Assembly (NCBI GenBank): GCA_030063045.1
Contig: JAQSEB010000020.1
Coordinates: 1,984,001-2,048,000, forward strand
Reading direction: 5' to 3'
DNA: 64,000 bases
From: Pratylenchus scribneri
Lineage: Eukaryota; Nematoda; Chromadorea; Rhabditida; Pratylenchidae
Position 1 is the first letter of the stretch. Every line of letters starts with the position of its first letter. The notes beneath the pieces were generated by a model, which saw only the letters and a list, made by a program, of their open reading frames with translations, had not been told where the DNA came from and ran no database searches. The translations under genes were made by a program, and so were the position numbers. Of the stretch, positions 12,405 to 23,636 are shown in pieces.

Positions 12405-13271
12405 AAAACACAAACAGGCGGAATTATTCTAAGCAAAACACAAAACAGGCGGAATTATTCTAAGCGAAAACACAAACAGGCGGAATTATTCTAAGCAAAA
12501 CACAAAACAGGCGGAATTATTCTAAGCGAAAACACAAACAGGCGGAATTATTCTAAGCAAAACACAAAACAGGCGGAATTATTCTAAGCGAAAACACAAA
12601 CAGGCGGAATTATTCTAAGCAAAACACAAAACAGGCGGAATTATTCTAAGCAAAACACAAAACAGGCGGAATTATTCTAAGCAAAACACAAAACAGGCGG
12701 AATTATTCTAAGCAAAACACAAAACAGGCGGAATTATTCTAAGCGAAAACACAAAACAGGCGGAATTATTCTAAGCAAAACACAAAACAGGCGGAATTAT
12801 TCTAAGCAAAACACAAAACAGGCGGAATTATTCTAAGCGAAAACACAAACAGGCGGAATTATTCTAAGCAAAACACAAAACAGGCGGAATTATTCTAAGC
12901 GAAAACACAAACAGGCGGAATTATTCTAAGCGAAAACACAAAACAGGCGGAATTATTCTAAGCGAAAACACAAAACAGGCGGAATTATTCTAAGTGAAAA
13001 CACAAAACAGGCGGAATTATTCTAAGCGAAAACACAAAACAGGCGGAATTATTCTAAGCGAAAACACAAACAGGCGGAATTATTCTAAGCGAAAACACAA
13101 CAGGCGGAATTATTCTAAGCGAAAACACAAAACAGGCGGAATTATTCTAAGCGAAAACACAAAACAGGCGGAATTATTCTAAGCGAAAACACAAAACAGG
13201 CGGAATTATTCTAAGCGAAAACACAAACAGGCGGAATTATTCTAAGCGAAAACACAAAACAGGCGGAATTG
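12405..13271. repeat. Tandem repeat array 1 of a ~31-bp unit
   Basis: About 28 head-to-tail copies of a 30-32 bp unit containing GGCGGAATTATTCTAAGC followed by an AAAACACAAACA-type tract. Units differ mainly by one or two bases in the A/C tract. In the first ~220 bp two variants alternate regularly (AGCAAAAC- and AGCGAAAAC-containing), a dimeric higher-order pattern; later units become uniform. There are no spacers, so it is not a CRISPR array. The same unit recurs at 25953-26590 and 29334-29868. An open frame across part of it (Lys/Arg/Asn-rich) is a by-product of the repeat. Confidence 0.97.
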
Positions 13272-13758
13272 ATAAATAAATACTTCTTATCATTATCATC
13301 AACATCATCTTCGATTCCATCTTCACTTTTCATCAATTTATTGCCAACGCCTTCCCCCTCAATTTTCGGCATTCTTTGATTCCCCAAACGAGGGGAGTTA
13401 TTAATCCTCATTTGGCATTTTCCCCATATTCCACATATATTTTTGATTCTTTATTGGTTGTTTAGTGTTTACTTTGCTAAAATGCCAACTATGAAATTGT
13501 TGGCTACAATTTTGATGCCATCCAAATATTCCCCATAACAAAATCCTTTTCGATCCGCTCATTGAACCCTCAAAATAAAGATTCAAATCACAAAATTGCC
13601 ATAATAGTTTATATTGCTACTCCGTTTTTGTCCCTCTCTTTCTTCGAATCGTCCATAAATGGCCACACGGCCACTCGCCGCTAATTGCCACTAAAATCCT
13701 CCCTTTGCCCCTATTTTTGGTCTTCATTTTTTATCCTTCGAACGAATTAAGTTAAAAA
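13272..13758. other. Upstream region of the nuclear receptor gene
   Basis: About 490 bp without a supported exon, between repeat array 1 and the receptor start codon. A short acidic open frame on the minus strand (13280-13400) has no recognisable similarity. Confidence 0.4.
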
Positions 13759-16297
13759 ATGACAACCGTGGCCCATGGCCCTCAAGTGAATTATTCCATT
13801 GGAGAAGATGGAAATGGGCCTACAGGTGGTGGTGCAGGGCCCAGTGGAAGTGGGGAAGGCGGCGAAGGGCCAGGACAAAGGCAATCCCAACATATTTGTG
13901 TTGTTTGCGGGGATGAAAGTGATGGTTAGGAATAAACCAATATTGAGGAAGGATTAATGTTCCATATTTGAGGTCTTCATTTTGGCCAATTCACCTGTCG
14001 GGCATGCGCCGCCTTTTTCAGGTCCATCATTCCCAAAAATATTCTTTTTAAATAGATTCATTATCATTAGGCGAACTGTTTCATTGAAATTGCAATATAC
14101 TTGCAAAAGGGAGGGAAATTGTGAAGTGGATAAAAGCAAGTTTTTCGCTTTAAGGGAAATTCAAATTCACTGAATTTATTTCCATTATTTAGCCCAACGA
14201 AATATGTGCCGTTCTTGTCGATATCGAAAATGCCTTCAACGTGGAATGTTGACTTCCGCAGTTCAGCATGCCCGCGATGGAATTGGGAAGAGGACAAAAA
14301 GTGCGCAAAAGATTTCCACCTCTTCCTCTTCGGATACTCCCGACATAAAAATGCCAAAGGGCCTTTTGGGTTCGCCCACTTCCTTGGCCATTGTTTCCTC
14401 ATCGACTTCATCCTCCACATTCCCCCAACCGGCCCAATATTCCCTCATTGGCATTCATCAACAACAACCATCGATGCCAAGTGGAAGTGGCCAACATTTT
14501 GTGCCATATGGGTAAGGGAGGTGGAAATGTCCCAGAGGGGTATTCCTCTTATTTTAATTGAATGACCATAAATAATTCAATTATCCCTCATTCTAATAAG
14601 GGGTCAATCGCCCTCTCTCCTTGAACAAACCCTTCTCCAATTGAATGCTTCCAGCCAAGCGGCCGTTGCTTTTGGTCAACTTCCGCAACATTATTCGCCC
14701 TCAACCACCACCGGCGAATCATCATCAAATATGACTGCCGTTTCACCATATTTGGTTGGCAATTTCACCAATTTGGTTTCCTCCCCATTTCAATTCATTT
14801 TTCCAAATATTTTCTCCTAAAGTTGGCTCAACCTGGCCAAAGTAGCCAATCCACTTCTTCCGGTTTTTCCCCTTCCTGCCAGCAACAGGCTCAGCCCCAA
14901 CAGCAGCCATCAACTTCATCCGCTTTCCATCAACCAGAATTGAAATATTTGTCCCGAATGTTGGAAGGTATTTCGGCATTAGTGAATAATCCAATATAAT
15001 TGACCCCTCCCCAAGGCTATCATCATTTTCTTTCCCTTCGAAAGGCCAGTTATACTTTGGTGGAGGGATTCCCTTTGGATAAACGTGATGATGAAGATTG
15101 TCCTCAAAGTAATTTTGGAACATCCAAAAAAATTTGCAAAATTGAGGTTTTAATTTAATTGGATTGGAGGGAATGTATGAATTTTTGTTGAATTTAAGGC
15201 CAGTTTAATAATGGACACGGTGGACAAATTCTTCAATCCATTTAGCCAATTGGCCATGGAAGACAAGGCAAAACTTATTAATTTTTATTCATTTTATTAA
15301 TTTACAGCATAAAATGTTCGACCCATTCTATTGCCTCTTTTCCAATGCGGAAAGGGCATTTCGAACATATAAAATGTTCGGAGCTGGGGATGATCGGCTA
15401 CTGATGCCGGATGGGGTTAGTTAGTCTAAAGGGAAATAAAGGGGATAAGATTAGAATCCAATAATTTATTCAAATTTAAACAAAACTTTAATTATTATAT
15501 ACCTAATTGGATTTGTTTAAATCCCATTAAATCACTATTGAATTTAATATATTTTATTGTTCAATTACGCAGGGTTATATTCGTTTGAGTGAACTACAAA
15601 AATTCTACGAGAATAACACATTGGTCCGAGGCGATCCAATCCAAGTGGCAAAGTGAGGGAAATATACAGGGAAATGATAAAGAGGGAATTGGCCATTTTA
15701 GGATTTTCGAGAATGCAATGCATTATTTGGTCAAAACGGTGGTCGTCCATATGCGGAATATTGAATTGGGCGAAATGGAAATGATGGCACTATTTGGGAT
15801 GTTCCTTTGGAGTGATTGTGAGCTAATTAAAATAGAAAGGAAAATAGAATAAATTTGGCTTTATTAGCCGAAGAAATTTCGCCCGAATCATTGCAATTGG
15901 CAATGAGAGTCCGAAATGAAATTATCATTGACCTTCATTTGTACTACCGTAGCCAGGGACTTTCCGAGGCCGAAATCACCCTCAAAACGTTATTCAAAAA
16001 TATCCAATTTAAATTATTATTTTTTAGGGCCAATCTTTTCTTACTAATCCCAAAATTGGAGGTGAGTCCCATCAAAATAAAAAATATTTATTTTTCATTA
16101 ACCGTTTGCTTTGCTTATTTTCGTTTTTTTGTGCCTCACCCCCGCTTTTTTTTTTAATTTTACAGAGGAGTATTATGCTGTTTAAAGAGGATTTCGAGGT
16201 TGCCGAATTATTCAACATGGTTCGGGCAAATAATAATAGTAATGATGGTGAACATGAACATCAGCCGCAAATGATGGAAGGCGAAAGATGCTCATAA
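13759..16297 (+). CDS. Nuclear hormone receptor, nematode supplementary type (form with last exon A)
   Basis: A ligand-regulated transcription factor. ATG 13759 begins a Gly-rich leader, then the DNA-binding domain with both zinc fingers: CVVCGDESDG, HFGQFTCRACAAFFRR (P-box of nematode supplementary receptors), CKREGNC and CRSCRYRKCLQRGM. A Ser/Gln-rich hinge follows (14230-14940). The ligand-binding domain runs to helix blocks such as FDPFYCLFSNAERAF, LVKTVVVHMRNIELGEMEMMALFGMFLW and SEEISPESLQLAMRVRNEII. The last exon, 16166-16297, encodes EDFEVAELFNMVR, the AF-2 helix. Two introns fit only with a GC donor: 14136-14192 (GCAAGT) and 15268-15307 (GCAAAA). The last shared exon ends at 16061 in phase 0. 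Three further candidate last exons downstream can replace exon A. The gene has no identifiable one-to-one ortholog by eye. Confidence 0.92.
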
Positions 16298-16764
16298 GCT
16301 ATTCATTGGATATTTTTTTGCCTTGCTTTTGCCCTTTTAAATTTAGCTTCTTGCCACTCACACAATTTTGCCTTTTTCACACCAAATGTGCTTTTCATTT
16401 TCACCCACAAAATTAATAATTCAAATTGGAATTTGGTTGGAATGGATGAATTCAATAATATTCGATGCCAATGCCAACACCGGAAGGAAAATGCCGTCTA
16501 TGGAAAATTATAATTATATTGGCCATATTCCCTCAAGTTTCGTCTAAATTGCTTTTGGGCATCTTCATATTGAATGAATGAACCACAAATATGTTGGCAT
16601 TGGCACTGAATTTGAATATCAAATTTCTTTTAATATATTGCCCATTGTTTCACCCAATGTTCCCCAATCCAATAATATTATAAATTTCCCCCATTTTTGC
16701 ATTTTGCCTGCACCATTCAATGTTCATTTCCACTATTCATTTTCATCATTTTTTATTATTCCAG

Positions 16765-16875
16765 AAATCGGTTCGTCTATTGAATGACAATTTTTGCATT
16801 TCTGAACTTTTCAACATGCTCAGCGTGAATGGAGCATGTAAAAGGGCAAATCGATGTGCATTGATCAATGATTAA
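16765..16875 (+). CDS. Alternative last exon (second) of the nuclear receptor
   Basis: Behind a T-rich acceptor ending CCAG, 111 bases in phase 0 encode 36 residues and a stop. The central part reads NDNFCISELFNML and aligns without gaps to exon A (EDFEVAELFNMVR), including the Glu-Leu-Phe-Asn-Met core of the AF-2 helix. Joined to the shared exon ending at 16061, it would give a receptor with a different C-terminal helix. Duplication of a terminal exon is the simplest explanation. Whether it is transcribed is not visible here. Confidence 0.75.
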   Translation, partial: KSVRLLNDNFCISELFNMLSVNGACKRANRCALIND

Positions 16876-17060
16876 TTGGCAAATTGATGAATGACCCTCA
16901 AAAATGAACAAAAATGATTGCCAAATTCCTTTTAATTCTAATTTTTCGCCATTTTTAATTAACAATTTTGCCATTTCCAACTTTCCTTCATTTGCCTCTT
17001 TTCTGCAAATTTATTTGCCAAATTCAATTTAAATTTATAAATTTCCTTCCATCTTTGAAG

Positions 17061-17168
17061 CGGGTTGTTCGCTCCAAAGTTGAGGATTATTCAATGTTGG
17101 AATTGTTTGGCATCATCAATGGATTGCCCGAAACAATTCTGCTTCGAAGGGCCCATATAAAATGGTGA
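17061..17168 (+). CDS. Alternative last exon (third) of the nuclear receptor
   Basis: After the acceptor CATCTTTGAAG, 108 bases in phase 0 encode 35 residues and a stop. VEDYSMLELFGII lines up with the AF-2 region of exon A, keeping the Glu-Leu-Phe core, and the preceding RVVRSK matches RSIMLF in position. A poly(A)-type AATAAA lies near 17261. It is the most divergent of the four in its tail (LPETILLRRAHIKW). Confidence 0.72.
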   Translation, partial: RVVRSKVEDYSMLELFGIINGLPETILLRRAHIKW

Positions 17169-17382
17169 ACCAAACCCTCAAATTTATGCCAAATTGACGA
17201 CCATTCCTTCCATTCCAATTTTATTATTATAATTTTATTTGTGCTTTTATTGTTGGTGAAGGAATAAAATTAAAAAATAATAATTATCTGCTTTAAATGT
17301 CTTTTTTTGGAGGTGGCTAACTTATTAAATTGTTTGTTTTATTGTTCCCAAAAATGTTTCCCATTCAAAATATTTTTTGCAG

Positions 17383-17508
17383 ACTGCCATTCGTTTGGTC
17401 CGTGAAAATTTCCACGTGGCCTCCGTTTTCAATATGATGGATTGCCAAAATGGCCTTGGGGCAAAGTCAAATGCCAGAGAAAAAGCATTAATAGAAAAAT
17501 GTTGCTAA
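17383..17508 (+). CDS. Alternative last exon (fourth) of the nuclear receptor
   Basis: After TATTTTTTGCAG, 126 bases in phase 0 encode 41 residues and a stop. RENFHVASVFNMM aligns to exon A, but the Glu of the AF-2 core is Ser here (VASVFN instead of VAELFN). In nuclear receptors that acidic residue is one of the contacts that hold coactivators, so this form could differ in activity; that is inference. AATAAA-like signals follow near 17565. Confidence 0.75.
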   Translation, partial: TAIRLVRENFHVASVFNMMDCQNGLGAKSNAREKALIEKCC

Positions 17509-17809
17509 TGAATTTTAATATTGAAAATCAATTTGATTTATGCATTCATTCAAAATTGGAGACAAAAATAAATAATAAAAAAAACAAATTGGAATACCCT
17601 GCTGATAATGATAATTTGGGGGAATGTATTAAAATGAATTATGCTTGGATTATTGTTGGATATTAATAGGAGGGAACAATCAAATCCTAAAATAGCCAGA
17701 AAAAATGACAAAAATGTGAGGAATACATTTAAAAATAAATCGTTGAATTGAATTGTATGCAAATTGTTTTCGATTCTTAATGGAATTATTCTCGTTAAAA
17801 TGCCATCCT

Positions 17810-19114
17810 TCATCCAATCAATCTGACCAATTCGCCAACATCTTCCACCTAAATTAATTATTTAATTTATTAATTAATCCAATTCATTATCTGACCAAAT
17901 GGTCGGCTTCTGCCTCCAATTCCTTTTTCAATCCCACTCCAGACAATACGCCCACGGTCATTCCCAATCGTGCCTTTCGGCCCATTCCCAAATCGGCCGG
18001 CGTATCCCCAATGACCATTGTGTCCTGTGGGTCAATTCCCAATTGGCGGCAAATGAAAAGGGCATTGCCCGGGTCCGGCTTTGGTTTGGATCCATTATCG
18101 TCGCCACAAACCACCAAATCCACCAAATTGCCAAGGCTTAATGCCTCCAAAGTACGCAAAGTGCTGGCACTGAAATGGTTAAAGGCAAAAATGTATATAT
18201 TCCATTCCATTATAATTTTATTCAAATTGTGTCTATCCCATTCTAATCCTCACAGCTTAAGGGAGTGGGATGAATTCAAAGAATATAATCATTTACTAAT
18301 CCAAAAGTATTAAAATAATCCTCCCTTATATTTGAAAGGTTTTAATAAATATATTAAAAGGGAAATTTAATTGACGGACCGACTATCAGCCGTGCAAATT
18401 GCAATTTTGATGCCTCGCCCTTTGAATTGCCGAAAAAGTGCCTCCAAATTGCAAATTTGACGGACACCGCCAATTTGGGGCGAAATTGCGGTGGCACTTT
18501 GATTGGCTGCCCTATCGACAACTTCCTTTGCTGTGCCCGAATCCATTCCATGTTGGACCAGCAATTGGGCAATCCTTTCCCGAATTTGGCCCATTGTTCC
18601 CTCGGCCAAAAGACCGCGTCGGACCTAATAAAGGAAAATATAAAAGTGATTGGAGAGGAACTGGAGGGAATGCCTTCTTTTGAACTGGGCAAAAGCCGAG
18701 GGCACCAAAAACTTTTGAAGAAATTCCCAATTGGCTGGCCTGATCCACCCTAAAATATCAAAATGTACAATTTTGAATTCATTTTAAGCCCACTTTTCGG
18801 CAAAATTTCGAATCCATGGGACCCAAAGTGAATTGAAGCAAATTAAAGTGCCATCCTTGTCAAAAATGAGAAGACGAGGCTGTTTGGGGGAAGATTGGCG
18901 ACCATGTCGAACATTGGCCTTGGAAAGGAGAGAATGGGCCGGCGAATGGGCGGGAGAGGTACTTTGGAGGGTGGACACATTGAAAGCAGAAAAATTGTTG
19001 AATTGGCCTAAAAATTTGGTTAAAAATATTTATTTCTTTATTAGACTTACTATTCGTTAAATTGAAGGAGGAAAATTTGGTCAAAAAATTGGGGGAAAAA
19101 CGTGCAAAAATCAT
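17810..19114 (-). CDS. HAD-superfamily phosphatase (phosphoglycolate-phosphatase-like)
   Basis: A haloacid-dehalogenase-fold hydrolase; substrate unknown. Minus-strand ATG 19114 follows a TTTTTTCAG trans-splice-like site. The N-terminus ([14 protein letters not shown]) could be a mitochondrial signal. HAD motif I is FDKDGTL. Motif II lies in [11 protein letters not shown], and motif III/IV in [18 protein letters not shown] with [19 protein letters not shown]. The end is taken as [14 protein letters not shown] after an intron near 17834-17890; reading through instead would stop soon after HLVR. One intron (18673-18625) fits only with a GC donor. All catalytic aspartates are present, so it should be active. 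Confidence 0.88.
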
Positions 19115-20019
19115 TGGAAATTTTTGGCAACTGAAAAAAGGCAAAAATTAATTTGAGAAAATTTTGGTGGTTAAATGGCCGATGGGAATATTCCCAAATG
19201 TAAAATAATGAGGGGGAAGCCTGGAAACGACTGAAAAAATGAATGAATGAATGAATGGGATATCAGAGAGGAGGCAATATGGCCACAAATATATTGGCCA
19301 AATGCATTGCAGATTGGAAAGGGCGCTTTTCCCGCCCTCGTCGTTCTTTATTCCGGCGAATGGGAATGTGAATGGGGGATATCCCCTCTCCTCTCTCCCA
19401 TATATTTGCTTTCCATTCCATCCATTTGCGTCGTTGTCCCCCTCAAATGTTCACGTGCATTCCATTCCATTCCATCCTTCCATATTCCCCTTCAATTTGT
19501 GGGAAACCCCTCCGGCGGCAGCTTTCAAAATATTCAGCCACATTTAAAATGTCGCCGACAAATGTGGAAATAATGGAAAGGGTGATGATTTTCAAAAGCA
19601 TTTTCCCCATAAATACAAAGGAAAATCAGTTTTTTTAAATGATTTTTAAAGGCCACTTTGAACAATTCATTCAGTCAGGGTCATTACAATTGAATGAATG
19701 AATGAATGTGCTTTTGCAGAAAATTAAAAGGCTGAGGATTGGGAAATTGGATTGGATGATGTTGATGAAATGGGGGGGGGGGGGGATAGACCAAACATCA
19801 CAATACGAATAAAATGGGGGAATACAACTTTTGGTCTTTTATGGCAATTTTAATGAATGGAAAATACAAAAATGAAATCAAAATGGCAAATATGGGGGAG
19901 GGATTGACTATTCAAATAGAGGATTTAGGTGAAAGGAATGTTTCCAATTATGGAATTTTTGGTGGAATAATTTCAAATATTTGTTATTTCATCTGCTTCC
20001 TTCCCTTCTCTTCTTCATT
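19115..20019. other. Intergenic with short tandem GAAT and poly-G tract
   Basis: No coding exon seen. It holds GAAT repeats (near 19238-19256 and 19692-19708) and an uninterrupted run of 14 G (19772-19785). It lies between the 5' end of the HAD gene and the 3' end of the cytochrome b561 gene. Confidence 0.55.
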
Positions 20020-21658
20020 TCATCCATGCATCAGAATGAAAATGGCCAACAATGTTGAGCATGAAATTGAGGCCAAAAGGAGGAGAACAAAAATTGAATT
20101 TCGCAGAAAATGTTTCTGAACAATTAATAAAAATTCCCATTTTGTTCTAACCTTCTCCGGATTTGCCTTTTCCTCGAATCCATCATCAAATTCATCCTCA
20201 TTTCCATTTTGGCTATTCACCAATAATTGATGTCTTCGTTGATTTCGAGAATCGAGCCAATTGACGAATTCGGCTGCCAAAATGAGAAGGCAAAGGAAAA
20301 TATGATACGAAATCAGAATCCATTCGGACAATCGACGATGCAAAATTCGGCGTACGAAAACGCCAATGAATAGAGGAACCACTTTTGAATAGATGAATGG
20401 ATTATAATGGGAATTGAATGGGAAAATTAACTTGCAAACAAATAGGCAACCAGTCCAGCGATTCGATGCAGCCAATTGAAGAATGGACGCCGGGGATGGT
20501 CGGGCGCACACCGAACAAGGGCATTGAAGGGTTGACGAATGGCGAGAATAATGGCAAAAAGGCCAAACTAATAAATTGGAAATTGGGTGAATTTTAAAAG
20601 GTAGAAAAGACCAAAGAATGCCAAGCCCCATAGGAGAAATTCATTTTGGCATTTCGGCCAAACCATGGGCCAGTCCATTTGCCGCGGCCATAGAAAGCAA
20701 AAAAGGTGGAAATGGCAATGAGAAGGACGGCAATGAAATTCAATGTTCGATGAATCTGATAATCAAAAAGGAATTAGCCAATTTTGGGAGAATGTGCTAA
20801 TTCTGTGCCATTATATTTTCAAAAAATTGAAAATATTGAGAGTTTCCGGAAGGATTATAATTGTAATTGTAAATGTTAAAGATTATTTTGAGAAAGTTTT
20901 TGTTAAAGATTAATTTTCCAAAAAATGTTTAATTCATTAAAAGATGTGGGAATAGGATACCGTAATTGAAGGGAAAATGATTCCTCCTTGATTGGAAAAT
21001 GGCTGACTGAGTGAAGTATTTTGCCTGCGGCAATTTTCGATGGATGGGAAAGAAAAAGGGAAGAGGGAAATGGATATTGTATTGGATAGGTATGGTAGTT
21101 TTGATTTTAATTGAAACTATCTTCAACTAATTATTATGCCTTCCGGAAGGATTGTAATTGTAATTATTATTGGTTTAATTCAATAATGTTTATTTTTTCA
21201 ATTTTTAAGGAAAACTCATACGTAAGGGGATAACTCACATGGAACCACAATTTCAGCCCAAATAAACTTCTATTCGGCCAACTGCCACGCAAATATCGAG
21301 CGGAAAAAATGGCACCAGGGATTAGGCCAAGCCAGGCGATGACCATTAAAACTCCTTTATGCAGAGAATGCAAATTTAAAAAAGAAAATGAATATTTAAC
21401 CATGAATATCCAAAAGAGAGATTTCAGGATCAATCAAAGTGCAAAAAATGCAATTCAAATCGGCATCTGGTTCCTGGATGAATCCATCAAAATCAACATC
21501 TGGATCATCGATGGGCCTTTGGGCGACCGGCGGATGGGAATGGGCAAAATGGGAATGGTGCCGAATTTGATTGGGAGGCAAAGGAGAAGGAGGAGGGAAT
21601 ATTAAAAAAGACATTAAGGATGAAAGGGAGAATGAATAAGGTGGGCCAGAAAATGTTG
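20020..21658 (-). CDS. Cytochrome b561-domain ferric reductase-like protein (FRRS1 type)
   Basis: A multi-pass heme protein moving electrons across a membrane. The minus-strand exons carry the four heme-ligand histidine sites in family order: DIHGVLMVIAW, WFH|IHRTLNF, AWHSL and FNWLHRIAGL. Between them are membrane segments (GLIPGAIFSARY, FIAVLLIAISTFFAFY, FGLFAIILAIR, VPLFIGVFVRR, YHIFLCLLILAAEF). A last membrane helix (FVLLLLASISCSTLLAIFIL) precedes the stop at 20020. PFNALVRCAPDHPRRP matches the loop seen in ferric-chelate reductase 1 proteins. The 5' end is unresolved: a DOMON domain is usual in this family, but I could not find one upstream, and no ATG is certain. One intron (about 20776-21235) contains a degenerate interspersed repeat. 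Confidence 0.85.
20840..21165. repeat. Degenerate copy of an interspersed repeat, inside a b561 intron
   Basis: It is bordered by CCGGAAGGATT and TAATTGTAATT motifs at both sides and has a central TGCCTGCGGCAAT block. The same motifs are found in the better-preserved copies at 48.6-49.1 and 55.9-56.3 kb. Confidence 0.5.
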
Positions 21659-22321
21659 CTGATTTATATTTGACCAATCCCGGATTGATAGGGAAGTCAA
21701 ATTTATGCAATTTAATTGCTGTTGATTTTGATTAAGTCACTCTTTTGGCCAATCTACTCATCAAAATTATTCATTTGATATTTTTTACTTTTTCTATTCC
21801 TCATCAGTGTCCTCTTTGATGACTAAACTCTCCGTGAACATTGGCCACAGTGAATGAATTTGTTTTATATGCCTAAATGTTTGGCCATTGCCCAGCAGCT
21901 GGAATTGCCTCTTCCCTTTCTCTCATCTCATTCTTCCCGGATTCATTTCCATTTTCTTATCAAAATTTGGTCATTTTATGTATTTTTAAATTCATCAGTT
22001 TTCTACCCAGTTGCTGACTAATTGCGGCATTTTCTCCCAAATAATCGCACCCACCAAATTTTGGTACGAAATATAAAGAATAAACATACTTTTGACTCAG
22101 TTTTTACAAAAGAAAATGATCATCTCATATCAATTTAGTTGAGTGTTTTGTGCTCTTCTTTTTATGGAATAATAAATGCAAAAATAAAGATAAATGTTAA
22201 AAAAGTTCAGTCAATTTGTGAGATTGTTGAAATTAATGTGGACAAAAATTTTAAAGAAAGAATCTGTTGACATTTTCCCTTTGCTTCAGGCATCATCAAC
22301 TCATTTCATTCATTCATTCAT
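21659..22321. other. Intergenic region upstream of the b561 gene
   Basis: No clear exon. It may hide 5' exons of the b561 gene, which lacks a certain start codon. A short ATTC repeat lies at 22305-22328. Confidence 0.4.
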
Positions 22322-22866
22322 TCATTCATGATGCAATGCTTTTGCCCTTTGAATCCATGCCAATGCGTATCGTTTTCGCCTTCCATATCCGTATCCTCCA
22401 CCGCATCCTCCTCCACATCCCCCAGAGCAACCTCCTCCACAACCACCACAACCGCAACAGCCACAACAGCAGGGGGGAGGTGGAGGAGGGGGCACACAGC
22501 AGCAACAAACCGGCGGAGGAGGCTTTAATTTAAATAAATTTTAGAATTGAATGAAGTTGGGGGCTTGGGGGATGGACGAGATTTACGCCCTGAATTAATA
22601 GTGATTTATCTAATAATAATAATTTATTCAATTTTGGCAAATTTATTCTATTATAAATTCGATATAAGTTGTAGGGCATAAATATCTGTCAAAATGCAAT
22701 AAAAAAGGCAACTTACACAACAACAACTGACGCAGCAACCTCCACAACCTCCACCACAACCGCCGCCACATCCACCACCGCATCCCCCACCAAAACTGCC
22801 AAATAAAAATGATTCAGACAAATCGGGAATGGCCAGCAAAAAAGGCAAAAAGAGGAGGAAATTCAT
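22322..22866 (-). CDS. Gly/Cys-rich secreted protein with C-terminal RRKR site (copy A)
   Basis: Two exons. The first (22866-22717) gives a signal peptide (MNFLLFLPFLLAIPDLSES) followed by repeated Gly-Gly-Gly-Cys units. The second (22522-22322) has Pro- and Cys-rich parts, more Gly/Cys repeats, then YGYGRRKR and a 16-residue tail ending in KALHHE. Its paralog lies at 23.6-24.9 kb on the same strand. The RRKR site is a typical furin-type cleavage motif, so a small C-terminal peptide might be released; this is inference. Gly/Cys-rich proteins of nematodes may be cuticle, eggshell or defence proteins; nothing here decides. Confidence 0.8.
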
Positions 22867-23016
22867 TGATAAAAGGGAAAGTTTTTGAGAAGCCTTTGAA
22901 AGAGTTCGGAAGAATAATTGGAAGGGAACAATCTTCTGAAGATTTAACCTGTTTAGCCTACTAATTTTTCACTTAAATATGATGGCTCATTTCTTTGTTC
23001 GTTGAAGTCAGGCTCC

Positions 23017-23238
23017 TCATCCCCGGCGGCCAATTTTGGGCTCGCTTTCATTCCTCCTTATTTTCCCTTCCTCCACCCACTTGACCAAGGAAACCCCATT
23101 ATTATTCACATTTTTTGGAGGATGAGCTAAACAATAATTGCATTCAATAGGGGGACTAATTGCGCGGCAGGAAATACATCGACGGAGAAGACAATGAATG
23201 AACCGAAATTGAATGAATTTGACAAAGGGAAATGACAT
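23017..23238 (-). CDS. Small hypothetical protein with two CxxC pairs
   Basis: A 73-residue open frame from ATG 23238. It contains CISC and CNYC separated by about ten residues, a pattern able to bind one zinc ion, in a basic context. No family is recognised. It could also be an exon of a larger gene or chance. It lies between the two Gly/Cys-rich genes, on the same strand. Confidence 0.35.
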   Translation of the reverse strand: MSFPFVKFIQFRFIHCLLRRCISCRAISPPIECNYCLAHPPKNVNNNGVSLVKWVEEGKIRRNESEPKIGRRG

Positions 23239-23636
23239 ATGGAAGCTGGGGAGGACTTTTTATTTTTTTAATGAGAATGTGAGGAGTGGAACAGAACAAA
23301 CCATCTGCGACTTTTTCACACTTAAGTCGGTGCTCAACATTCGCAACAACAACAAATTAAATCAGTAAAAATAACACACTTGAATTTGAGTATATTTCCT
23401 TTATTGTCGTCTATATTTTTAAAGCGAAACTACAATCTAATTATGGCAACAAGGCGATTCTAATATATTGGAAACTAATAAGCATTCACTAACAATTTTG
23501 AGGGTGATGGGCGGATATATATTACACGTACAACAATGAGGAGGGGAAACTAATATGTCTATGTTTTTGGATAAACAAATGAGGGGAGGACCTAATTTCT
23601 ATGATTGATATGAAAATGATCATCATCATTGGCATT

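Noticed and set aside
12994..13182. Protein-coding gene across the repeat array (Lys/Arg/Asn-rich frame)
   Set aside because: Open only because the repeat lacks stops in that frame; unit-length changes shift the frame and no flanking exon exists.
12405..13271. CRISPR array
   Set aside because: Units follow each other directly, with no unique spacers, and the host is a eukaryote.
16410..16512. A fifth alternative last exon of the nuclear receptor (MDEFNNIR)
   Set aside because: Only weak similarity to the AF-2 block and no splice acceptor in front; at best a decayed copy.
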